DNA of 64,000 nucleotides, from positions 1 through 64,000 of the forward strand of contig DAIQNV010000006.1 in NCBI GenBank assembly GCA_036788215.1, written 5' to 3'. Each line of letters starts with the position of its first letter. Position 1 is the first letter of the stretch. Shown one piece after another: positions 43,881-51,462 of the stretch. Position numbers and translations under genes: made by a program. The stretch comes from DAIQNV01 sp036788215 (GTDB lineage: Bacteria; Planctomycetota; Phycisphaerae; Phycisphaerales; UBA1924). Under the pieces are notes generated by a model, which worked only from the letters and a program-made list of their open reading frames with translations, did not search any database and was not told the DNA's origin.

Positions 43881-44744
43881 ATGTCCGACCAGGTCCGCCG
43901 CGCGATCGTCCAGCACGCCGAAACCGCGCTGATGCTCGGTGCCGAGTCCATCCCCGCGTACCGCCCGGCGGGAGCCCCGCCGGCGCGGCGCGAGCCACCG
44001 CCACCGACCCGGGCCAAAGCCGCGCCGCGCTCTGCGCCCGCGCCCGACGAGGGCGTGATGTTCTCCGTCGCGTCCGCTCCGCAGCATCCGCCCGCCCCCG
44101 AGCGGCCGAAGCGCAAGCCCGCCGATGTCCAGGCCCGGCTCGACGAACTCCGCGCCCGCTACGAGTCCGATGCGCCCCACCAGCACTTCAACACCACGTT
44201 CAACAAGATCGTCTTCGGCGAGGGCGACCCCTGCGCCCGTCTCATGTTCGTGGGCGAGGCGCCCGGCGCCGACGAGGACAAAACCGGCCGCCCCTTTGTG
44301 GGCAAAGCGGGGGAGCTGCTGACGAAGATGATCATCGCGATGGGGCTGACCCGCGAGCAGGTCTACATCGCCAATGTTCTCAAGACCCGCCCGCCCAACA
44401 ACGCGACGCCCACGATCGAGGAAATGGCGCTCTGCGCCCCCTACCTCTACGAGCAGATCGCGATCATCAACCCCGAGGTGCTCGTGACGCTGGGCAAGCC
44501 CGCTTCACAGTGTCTCCTTGACACGACCGAAGCCCTGGGCAAGTACCGGGGCATCTGGACCGAGTTCCCGCCCCAGGGCACGCTCGGGTCGGTCCCCGGG
44601 CCCGAGCACCCCATCCCGGTGATGCCCACCTACCACCCCGCCTACCTCCTGCGGGCCTACACCGACGACAACCGGGCCAAGGTCTGGTCCGACCTCAAGC
44701 AGGTCATGGACCGCCTGGGGCTCAAGCCCACCAAGCGCGCGTGA
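43881..44744 (+). CDS. Uracil-DNA glycosylase, family 4-like, lacking most Fe-S ligands
   Basis: A 287-residue DNA-repair enzyme that removes uracil. An unconserved Pro/Ala-rich N-terminal 100 residues precede the fold. Active-site motifs are GEAPGADEDKTGRPFVGKAG (about 125-144) and MPTYHPAYLLR (248-258). Family-4 enzymes, as I recall, hold a [4Fe-4S] cluster with a CxxC pair before the fold, a Cys in KCRPP and a Cys about 16 residues later. Here the CxxC region has no Cys, the KCRPP position is Thr169, and only Cys185 remains. The enzyme is probably cluster-free. The gene is followed by a strong terminator. Confidence 0.87.
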   Translation: MSDQVRRAIVQHAETALMLGAESIPAYRPAGAPPARREPPPPTRAKAAPRSAPAPDEGVMFSVASAPQHPPAPERPKRKPADVQARLDELRARYESDAPHQHFNTTFNKIVFGEGDPCARLMFVGEAPGADEDKTGRPFVGKAGELLTKMIIAMGLTREQVYIANVLKTRPPNNATPTIEEMALCAPYLYEQIAIINPEVLVTLGKPASQCLLDTTEALGKYRGIWTEFPPQGTLGSVPGPEHPIPVMPTYHPAYLLRAYTDDNRAKVWSDLKQVMDRLGLKPTKRA

Positions 44745-44910
44745 CCAGACTCTGCGACGGGGCAAAGGCACCCATCGCGGAATCCGCGCTTTCAGCACAA
44801 TCGGAAGCAACCCCTTGGGGAATGTTGCGTATCGAGTGGCGTCGGGAGAAGAGAGCCGGCGGTTTGCACCGCCAGTGATCGTAACTCCAGATCAATCAGG
44901 ACCCCCACGA
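44745..44910 (+). ncRNA. Possible structured RNA or long 3' untranslated region
   Basis: 166 bases between the glycosylase stop and a strong terminator, unusually long for a 3' end here. It contains three small hairpins: CGCGG/CCGCG at 44776-44788, GCAACCCC with GGGG..TTGC at 44807-44828, and GGCGG/CCGCC at 44858-44873. I recognise no known RNA family, and no internal promoter is clear. It may simply be a 3' untranslated region. Confidence 0.3.
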
Positions 44911-44954
44911 GACTCGGCGCTCGGCTTTGTTGCTGAGTGCCGGGTTTCTTTTTT
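44911..44954 (+). terminator. Rho-independent terminator
   Basis: On the plus strand, GACTCGGCGCTCGGC and GCTGAGTGCCGGGTT form a continuous 15-bp stem, four pairs being G-U, with a six-base loop, then TCTTTTTT. The G-U pairs show it is built for the plus strand. Confidence 0.92.
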
Positions 44955-44997
44955 GGTCCTTATGACCCACTTGGTTGCGAGTCGGCGCGACGAAGCC

Positions 44998-45537
44998 TCA
45001 GGGCTGGGCGTCCGCGTCGTCTTCGCCCGGTGCGTCCGGCGCTTCGGGCATCGCCATCGGGGCGCCGAAATCGAGCGCCGTGTCCGCGGGCAATTCCTCG
45101 ATGGCGGAGATCCAGTAGGTCGGGCGGGTGCCCTCCCACGCGACGGAGAGCTCGAAGGCGACCTTGTCCCCCGCCTCGATCCCCTCGAGCGAGACGCCCG
45201 GGGCAATCTCGGGGAAGGGCATGGTCATCGCCTTCATGCCCAGCGTCCCGTCCGCGTTCTGGTGGACCTCCCCGGTCGCGCCGACGAAGTCGGGGATGTG
45301 CTCGTGGTGGATCATGAGAGGCTGGGCCGCCGGGCCCTCGGTCGCAAGCGAAGTCACCTGCCCACGCACGCCCGAGTAGACCTGCTGGGCCTCGGGCAGT
45401 GGCGCCCTGGGCTCCTCCGCAGGCCCGCACCCGGTCAGGGCAAGGGGCGCAGCAAGGGTCACGAGGCCGACCGCGCAGCACAAAGCCGCCGCGAGGGACG
45501 GGCCCGGGCGGCGGTCACGACGATGGCTGGTGTTCAT
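44998..45537 (-). CDS. Predicted lipoprotein with CusF-like copper-binding domain
   Basis: A 179-residue protein. The signal has a lipobox ALTGC with lipidated Cys37. The domain after residue 55 has GVRGQVTSLATEG, then MIHHEHIPDFVG, MKAMTMPFPEIAPGV and GDKVAFELSVAW. It resembles the CusF/PF11604 fold, in which a His and Met residues of the AMTMxF strand bind Cu(I) or Ag(I). Such domains often accompany SCO or efflux proteins; none is nearby. An acidic tail ends the protein. It starts four bases after the stop of the small gene upstream, so the two form an operon. Confidence 0.8.
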   Translation of the reverse strand: MNTSHRRDRRPGPSLAAALCCAVGLVTLAAPLALTGCGPAEEPRAPLPEAQQVYSGVRGQVTSLATEGPAAQPLMIHHEHIPDFVGATGEVHQNADGTLGMKAMTMPFPEIAPGVSLEGIEAGDKVAFELSVAWEGTRPTYWISAIEELPADTALDFGAPMAMPEAPDAPGEDDADAQP

Positions 45538-45541
45538 GGCG

Positions 45542-45886
45542 TTAGCTCTGGGTGAGGTCGACGAAGCGGGAGACGCTCTTGATGTCCGGGCCCAGCTCGG
45601 GGGTGAACTTCATGGTCCACTCGTGCCCGATGCGGGGCTGGACGACGCGGGCCGGCACTTCGCGGCTGTGGAAGAGGCGGTTGCCGCGGATGTAGGAGTG
45701 CATGCGCTTCCTGCGAAGCTGCTGGGCCTTGCGGAGGCCCCGGTTGTTGTCCGCGTCGCGCCGCATGAGGCGGGCGATGGTCTTCCGGGCGCCCTCGTTG
45801 GTGGGCTCAGCAGCGACCTTGAAGGTCACGGTCTGGCCGGGGTTGAGGTTGTCGATCTGCTCGGGAGTGAGGGCCATGGCGGTCAT
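45542..45886 (-). CDS. Small conserved hypothetical protein
   Basis: A 114-residue soluble, basic protein. It begins MTAMALTPEQIDNLNPGQTV and contains RKTIARLMRRDADNNRGLR, QQLRRKRMHSYIRGNRLFHS and GHEWTMKFTPELGPDI. The charged, helical middle and a beta-rich end suggest nucleic-acid or ribosome association, but this is only a guess. ATG at 45886 or 45877 could be the start. A frame running 500 codons further upstream is antisense to the Memo gene and is not real. Directly upstream of the CusF-like lipoprotein. Confidence 0.65.
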   Translation of the reverse strand: MTAMALTPEQIDNLNPGQTVTFKVAAEPTNEGARKTIARLMRRDADNNRGLRKAQQLRRKRMHSYIRGNRLFHSREVPARVVQPRIGHEWTMKFTPELGPDIKSVSRFVDLTQS

Positions 45887-46108
45887 CCGTCTTCTGGGCG
45901 CATCCGAAGCGCAGCCTACCTGAGTGCGGCCCCAACTGTAGCCCGGTCCCGCGTCAAGTCCACGCGACGCGCGGAGACGGGCGGAGCGGGAGGGCCGACC
46001 GGCCCGATGCACCCCTAGACTCGCGTTCGCGGTCCGCTGCGGGGTCCCGGGGTCGGGGCTGCTGTGGCGACCGGCCTTGCCACAGGAAAGCCCTGGGGAG
46101 CCACCGTT

Positions 46109-47479
46109 ATGTCCGATCAGGCCCAGAACCCGCCCCAGCCTCAGTTCGACCCGAGCAAGCCTCACCAGGCGAAGCCCAAGCTTCGGAGGGTCCGGGCGTT
46201 CCCGATGCCCATGCAGAACCAGCAGGGCCAGCAGGTGCAGATGCTGGGCCTGGCGGACGCGCAGCAGATCAGCCCCCGGGTGGTGGTCACGCAGCCCGCG
46301 GTGACGCTGGTGCTCCCGCACCTGACGGGCGAGCGGGGGATCGACGAGATCGTGGCTTCGGTCGGGAAGGGCCTGACGCCGGAGTTCCTGCAGCAGTTCG
46401 TCGCCCAGCTCGACGACTCGGGCCTCCTCGAGGGCCCGGTCTTTGACGCGATGTACGAGGAGATGAAGGCGGACTTCGACAAGGCCGACGTCCTGCCGCC
46501 CGGGGTGACGGCGCAGTTCGCGGACATGCTGGTCATGGCGGAAAAGGGCCAGGACGCCAGCGACGAGGACAAGGAAGCCCTGGGCCCGGACAAGCTCAGG
46601 GCGCAGATCGACCAGTGGATCGACCACGCCCTGAAGGACGCGGACGACCCCTCCTTCGACGCCCTCCCCGCAGCGATCGTCGCCCCCCATGTCGACTACC
46701 CCAGGGGCTGGATGAACTACGCGCGGGTCTACGGGCGCCTCCGGGTCGTCGACCGGCCCGACCGGATCGTGATCCTCGGGACCAACCACTTCGGCTTCGC
46801 GACCGGCGTCTGCGCCGTGGACAAGAACCTCAAGACGCCCATCGGGACCAGCCCCCTGGACGCGGCGCTGCTCGAGAAAGTGAAGGAGAAGCTCGGGCCG
46901 GACGGGGCCGCCAAGCTGCTCGAGCACAAGTACGACCACGAGCGGGAGCACTCCATCGAGCTGCACCTCCCCTGGATCCAGCACTGCATCGGCGCCGACG
47001 AGGCGGGCGGGCATATCCCGGTCTTCGCGGCCCTCGTGCACGATCCCGCGGTGAACTCCGGCGAGAGCTACGACGGGAAGGGCGTCGCCTTCGAGCCCTT
47101 CGTGGAGGCCCTGAAGGGGGCGCTCGCGGAGCTCGGGGGCAAGACGCTCGTCATCAGCTCCGCGGACCTGAGCCATGTGGGCCCCGCATTCGGGGATCAG
47201 CAGCCCCTCGCGGGGGACACGGAAGAGGCCCAGTCGGCGCGGGACCGGGTGTCGAGCCACGACCGCGAGATGCTGACGCATGTGCGGGAGAACCGCCCGG
47301 ACGACCTGGTCAGCGCGATGGCCTGGCAGCAGAACCCGACGCGGTGGTGCTCGATCGGCAACATCGCGGCGACCCTGAAGGTGGTCGAGCCCTCGGAAGT
47401 TCGGATTTTGAACTACATGGGCGCGATGGACCAGCAGGGGATGGCCCTGGTGAGCCATGCGGCGCTGGTGATGGTCTAG
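46109..47479 (+). CDS. Memo-family (AmmeMemoRadiSam system B-like) protein with extra N-terminal domain
   Basis: A 456-residue protein. The C-terminal 270 residues form the Memo domain: IVAPHVDYPRGWMNYARVY (about 190), VILGTNHFG, HEREHSIELHLPWIQH and ISSADLSHVG, which hold the conserved His and Asp residues. In bacteria this fold occurs with AMMECR1 and a radical-SAM protein; neither is in the window. The N-terminal 180 residues are additional and contain two small helical regions (VTLVLPHLTGERGIDEIVAS, LTPEFLQQFVAQLDDSGLLE) like a winged-helix or PqqD-type module. ATG at 46109 follows GGGGAG. Confidence 0.88.
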   Translation: MSDQAQNPPQPQFDPSKPHQAKPKLRRVRAFPMPMQNQQGQQVQMLGLADAQQISPRVVVTQPAVTLVLPHLTGERGIDEIVASVGKGLTPEFLQQFVAQLDDSGLLEGPVFDAMYEEMKADFDKADVLPPGVTAQFADMLVMAEKGQDASDEDKEALGPDKLRAQIDQWIDHALKDADDPSFDALPAAIVAPHVDYPRGWMNYARVYGRLRVVDRPDRIVILGTNHFGFATGVCAVDKNLKTPIGTSPLDAALLEKVKEKLGPDGAAKLLEHKYDHEREHSIELHLPWIQHCIGADEAGGHIPVFAALVHDPAVNSGESYDGKGVAFEPFVEALKGALAELGGKTLVISSADLSHVGPAFGDQQPLAGDTEEAQSARDRVSSHDREMLTHVRENRPDDLVSAMAWQQNPTRWCSIGNIAATLKVVEPSEVRILNYMGAMDQQGMALVSHAALVMV

Positions 47480-47814
47480 AGCGGCTTCGCCGGAGGCGTA
47501 GCGGCGTGGGTCCGCTCAGGCCCGCCGGAATCCATCCGGCGGGGCCCTACAAGAGCGAGTGTGCGCCCGGAGGGCGCTACGGAGCGGGAGCAATGGCCCT
47601 AGGGATGTGCTCGAAGCCGCACGGACCTGCAGAGCCAGGTCAGTGGCACCGCGCCGGCTGATCCCGGTACAAGTACCGGGCGTGACCGTCACGGCGGTGT
47701 CACGCGCCGGGGGTTGAGGGAGCCTTGGGGGGGCGGGATCGGATAAGAAGTAGGGCCCGGGCACTCTTTGGAGGGGTGCCCGGCGATGGTGTGTTGCAGC
47801 AGAAGGGACGGGCG
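47480..47814. other. Intergenic region with terminator hairpin
   Basis: 335 bases with no convincing gene. CCCGCCGGA (47521-47529) and TCCGGCGGG (47535-47543) form a nine-bp stem with a five-base loop, a likely terminator of the Memo gene. The last 100 bases should hold the promoter of the pilus-like operon. TTGAGG near 47715 and GATAAG near 47743 are the best candidates but are badly spaced. Confidence 0.5.
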
Positions 47815-49869
47815 ATGGCCTCATCGAACGCGTGCTGGGGGGTTGAGATCGGTGCCGGCGGCATCAAGGCGCTGAAGCTCGAGCTCGACGGGGAGCGGGT
47901 GGCGGTGACGGATTTCGCGGTGATCAATCACCCGAAGGTGCTGTCGACGCCGGACCTCGACCAGGAAGACGCGCTGCGCGTCAGCCTCGGGACGCTGGTC
48001 AGCCAGAAGGATCTGACCGGGGCTTCGCTGGCGATCAGCGTGCCGGGGCACCAGAGCTTCGCGCGGTTCGCGAAGCTTCCCCCGGTGGAGCCCAAGAAGG
48101 TCCCGGACATCGTGAAGTTCGAGGCGGTGCAGCAGATCCCGTTCCCGCTCGATGACGTGGAGTGGGACTACCAGACCTTCGTGAGCCCCGACTCGCCCGA
48201 CGTGGAGGTGGGCATCTTCGCGATCACGCGTCCCAGGATCATGGAGAAGCTGCAGCTGCTGGGCGACATGGGGCTGACGCCCGACATCGCGACGCTGAGC
48301 CCGATCTCGGCGTACAACGCGCTGGCGTACGACCTCGAGTTCACGATGGACACGCCCGGGACGATCATCGTCGACATCGGCACGACCGCGACGGACATCG
48401 TGATCGCGGATGGCGGGCGCGTCTGGGTGCGGACCTTCCCGATCGGCGGGCACCAGTTCACCGACGCGCTCGTGTCGGGCTTCAAGCTCAGCTACCCCAA
48501 GGCGGAGCGCCTGAAGCGCGAGGCGGAGAGCAGCAAGCACGCCCGCCACGTCTTCCAGGCGATGCGCCCGATCTTCACCGACCTTGTCCAAGAGATCCAG
48601 CGGTCGATCGGGTTCTACCAGAGCGTGCACTCGGGGGCGGATCTCAAGCGGGTGATCGGCCTGGGGTCGACCTTCCAGCTCCCCGGGCTGCGGCGCTACC
48701 TGCGCCAGCAGCTGCAGATGGACGTGTACCGGCTCGAGCAGTTCAAGAGGATCAGCGCCGAGGGCCCGCGCGAGCCCGAGTTCACCGGCGCGATCGGGAA
48801 CCTCGCGACCGCGTACGGGCTGGCGCTGCAGGGCCTCGGGTACGGGACGCTCAACGCGAACCTGATGCCGGTAAAGGTCGTCCGCGAGGCGATGTGGCGC
48901 CGCAAGCGGGCCTGGTTCGGCGTCGCCGCCGGCCTCGCAGCGGCGGCGGGCGCCGCGATGTTCATCCGACCGCTGCTCGACCAGACCGCGGTCGCCGGCG
49001 CGGAACGCCCCGCGAACATCGACCGCGTGGTCCGCGAGGCGGGCAACCTCTCGCGCGAAGCGCAGGCGCTGGGCGTGACGGGCAGCGCGCAGGGTGACAC
49101 CGCGGCATCGGAAATCGTCGCGCTCCTGGACGGTCGCGGGGTGTACGCGCACCTGGCGGCGGACCTGAACACCATGTTCGTCGATGCGCAGGCGGTCGCG
49201 CGGACGAACGAGGCGCTGCCCGCCGGCGCGCCGGCGTTCGAGCTCGAGTCGCTGGCGGCGCCGTTTGTCGCTGCGGGCGAGCCCTCGACCTTCCCGCAGG
49301 CGGGCGGGGGGCGGGCTCGGCAGCAGAGCCCGGCCTTCGGGCAGGACGACTTCGGTGGAGGCGGCGGTGGCGTCGGCGGAGCGGCGGGCGCCGGGGGCGG
49401 GAAGATCGAGGTGACGATGGTCGTGACGACCCCGCACCCCGAGGCGCCCCGCTTCATGAGCCGGTCGATCGAGCGCTGGCTGGGCGAGAACACGACCCGC
49501 GAGGGCGTCCCGTACAGGATCGAGGTGCCCGAGAACGCGATCTCGGGTGAGCCGGTGCAGGGCGGGGCCCAGACGGGCGCCGGCGGCGCCGGCCAGTGGA
49601 ACCAGCCGACCGGGCGAGCCCCCGGGGGCTGGCAGGGCCAGCAGCCCGGAGCGGGCGGTCGGTCGGGCGGGGGCGGGGGCGGCTACACCCCGCCGAGCCG
49701 CCAGGCGGCGGGCCCGACGGACACGGTGAACGACGAGCAGTTGATCCGTCGGATGGAGCAGGTCGCGGCGGTGGCTGCGCCCCCCGAGCCGGACGGTCCG
49801 CCGGCGACATACCGGTTCACGGTGCGGTTTGCGCTCGACCTGAGCGCGGGTGAGGGAGGTGACTCGTGA
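47815..49869 (+). CDS. PilM-like actin-fold protein fused to a PilN-like region
   Basis: A 684-residue protein. Residues 1-355 form a PilM/FtsA-like ATPase fold: WGVEIGAGGIKALKLE near the start, the FAKLPPVEPKKVPDIVKFEA block, TIIVDIGTTATDIVIADGG for phosphate binding, and VIGLGSTFQLPGL. A membrane helix (about 366-386) and an extracytoplasmic part of about 300 residues follow, ending in Gly-rich and Pro-rich stretches. In type IV pili PilM is cytoplasmic and binds the PilN tail; here both seem joined in one chain. It heads a three-gene operon. The next start overlaps its stop by four bases. ATG at 47815 follows AGAAGGGA. Confidence 0.82.
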   Translation: MASSNACWGVEIGAGGIKALKLELDGERVAVTDFAVINHPKVLSTPDLDQEDALRVSLGTLVSQKDLTGASLAISVPGHQSFARFAKLPPVEPKKVPDIVKFEAVQQIPFPLDDVEWDYQTFVSPDSPDVEVGIFAITRPRIMEKLQLLGDMGLTPDIATLSPISAYNALAYDLEFTMDTPGTIIVDIGTTATDIVIADGGRVWVRTFPIGGHQFTDALVSGFKLSYPKAERLKREAESSKHARHVFQAMRPIFTDLVQEIQRSIGFYQSVHSGADLKRVIGLGSTFQLPGLRRYLRQQLQMDVYRLEQFKRISAEGPREPEFTGAIGNLATAYGLALQGLGYGTLNANLMPVKVVREAMWRRKRAWFGVAAGLAAAAGAAMFIRPLLDQTAVAGAERPANIDRVVREAGNLSREAQALGVTGSAQGDTAASEIVALLDGRGVYAHLAADLNTMFVDAQAVARTNEALPAGAPAFELESLAAPFVAAGEPSTFPQAGGGRARQQSPAFGQDDFGGGGGGVGGAAGAGGGKIEVTMVVTTPHPEAPRFMSRSIERWLGENTTREGVPYRIEVPENAISGEPVQGGAQTGAGGAGQWNQPTGRAPGGWQGQQPGAGGRSGGGGGGYTPPSRQAAGPTDTVNDEQLIRRMEQVAAVAAPPEPDGPPATYRFTVRFALDLSAGEGGDS

Positions 49870-51389
49870 ATGCTGTTCTCGGATGGGTCAAGACGCACAT
49901 CCTGATCGTGGTCTTCGGCGTGCTGATCGTGCTGGTCCCCCCCGCGGGATTCGTGGGCAGCATGTTCTGGAACCAGCGGATCAAGGTGTCGGCGGAAACG
50001 GCGTACGCGACGGAGAAGCAGAAGCTCGACAGCGCGAGCACGGTGACCTACACCCTGCCCCCGATCGCGCCGGGCGAGCAGCCGGTCAGCGACCGGCGCC
50101 CGCCCAACGCCTCGATCAGCCGGGCGTATCACGCGGAGCGCGAGCGCCGGCAGGCGGAGATCGAGCGGGTCGTCACCCGCGCCGTCCTCTTTAACAAGGG
50201 CGAGGCCCGGGGCGTGCTGGTGCCCGGGCTCTTCCCGGAACCGGCGGACGACCGGACCGAGCGTGAGCTCATCGACCGGATGATGCGCGCGATCGTGGGC
50301 GCGGGCGATCAGCCCAGCGCCTACGCATCGCTCTTCGATTCGATCAACGCGGGCACGCCCCCGGAGCCCATCTCGGCGGCCCGGGCGGTCGCGGCTTACG
50401 AGGAGCGCGAGCTCGATCGCCTCGTGGGGGGGACCGACCAGGCAGCGCTCTCGGAAGAGGACCAGCAGGCGTTGGTCGAGGGCATGCGGGCGCAGCGGAT
50501 CGCGCTGTACCGCCAGCGGGCCGAGGAGATCTCGGTCTACGCATCGGTGGATGCGCTGCGGGACGCGACGACGGGCCCGCAGGCGGGGGCGCCCCGCGGG
50601 GCCCTGCCCCCGGTGATCCCGAGCCAGATCTCGCAGACGCGACCCACGCTGGCGGAGGCGTTCGCGATGCAGACCGACTACTGGTTCGTGCAAGACCTCG
50701 TTGCAGCGGTTGGGCGGGCCAATTCCGAAGCGGGAGGCCTCCTGACCGAGATCCCCAGGAGCGTCGTCAAGAGGATCGAGTCGATCCGGCTCCTCCCCTT
50801 CGCAAAGGTGCTCGCAGCGGCGAGCGCCGCGAGTGAGGACGAGTTCGGCGGAGGTGGCGGCGGCGGGTTCACCGACCCGTACGCCTCGAGCAACCAGTTT
50901 ACGGGTGGCTACCAGCCCGGGATGCAGGCGGGTCAGAACTTCGGTGGCGGCGCTCAGTTCGGCGGGCGTGGCGGGGCGCCGCAGGCCGCGACAACCGCAG
51001 CCGCCGGACCGACGGCGCAGACGCACACCGGGCGGGCCTCGGCGGAGAGCAGCGTGTACGACGTGCGCCGGGCGGTGATGACGCTGGTCGTGGCGTCCGA
51101 TCGCCTGCCCGAGGTGGTCAGCGCGGTCTCGTCGACCAACTTCATGACGGTGACCGGGATGAGCGTGACGCCGGTCGACGTGTGGGCGGATCTGTCCGAG
51201 GGGTACTACTACGGGCCCGAGCACGTCGTGCGTGTGACGCTCGATGTGGAGTCGGCGTGGCTGCGCCAGTGGACGCGGGACGCGATGCCCACCGCGGTGC
51301 GGGACGCCCTGGGCGTGGTGATGCCCGAGCCCCCGGTCGAAGAGGGCGCGGGCGACGATGAGTTTGCCGATGAGGAGGCCCAGCCGTGA
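49866..51389 (+). CDS. Single-pass membrane protein of the pilus-like operon
   Basis: A 507-residue protein. One N-terminal helix (about 11-35, ILIVVFGVLIVLVPPAGFVG) anchors a large extracytoplasmic part. There is an alpha-helical region (about 80-250) and a Gly-rich linker (about 318-380). A compact C-terminal domain (about 390-480) has VVASDRLPEVVSAVSSTNF and VTGMSVTPVDVW, which by position and size recalls PilO-type ferredoxin-like domains. Its start overlaps the PilM-like stop (GTGA). Function as part of the inner-membrane platform is inferred from order and topology. Confidence 0.65.
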   Translation: MNAVLGWVKTHILIVVFGVLIVLVPPAGFVGSMFWNQRIKVSAETAYATEKQKLDSASTVTYTLPPIAPGEQPVSDRRPPNASISRAYHAERERRQAEIERVVTRAVLFNKGEARGVLVPGLFPEPADDRTERELIDRMMRAIVGAGDQPSAYASLFDSINAGTPPEPISAARAVAAYEERELDRLVGGTDQAALSEEDQQALVEGMRAQRIALYRQRAEEISVYASVDALRDATTGPQAGAPRGALPPVIPSQISQTRPTLAEAFAMQTDYWFVQDLVAAVGRANSEAGGLLTEIPRSVVKRIESIRLLPFAKVLAAASAASEDEFGGGGGGGFTDPYASSNQFTGGYQPGMQAGQNFGGGAQFGGRGGAPQAATTAAAGPTAQTHTGRASAESSVYDVRRAVMTLVVASDRLPEVVSAVSSTNFMTVTGMSVTPVDVWADLSEGYYYGPEHVVRVTLDVESAWLRQWTRDAMPTAVRDALGVVMPEPPVEEGAGDDEFADEEAQP

Positions 51390-51462
51390 TGCAGTCGGAA
51401 TCGATGGGCCTGAAGAACCGTGTGTCCGTGCGTGTGCGTGGGGCTGAGAAGGGGGTTGCGCG

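Noticed and set aside
45887..47458. Long minus-strand extension of the small gene at 45542
   Set aside because: It is antisense to the Memo gene and reflects GC-rich third positions; only the last 114 codons form a credible gene.
47821..49437. 538-codon open frame on the minus strand
   Set aside because: It is antisense to the PilM-like gene, and its composition is typical of a codon-bias shadow.
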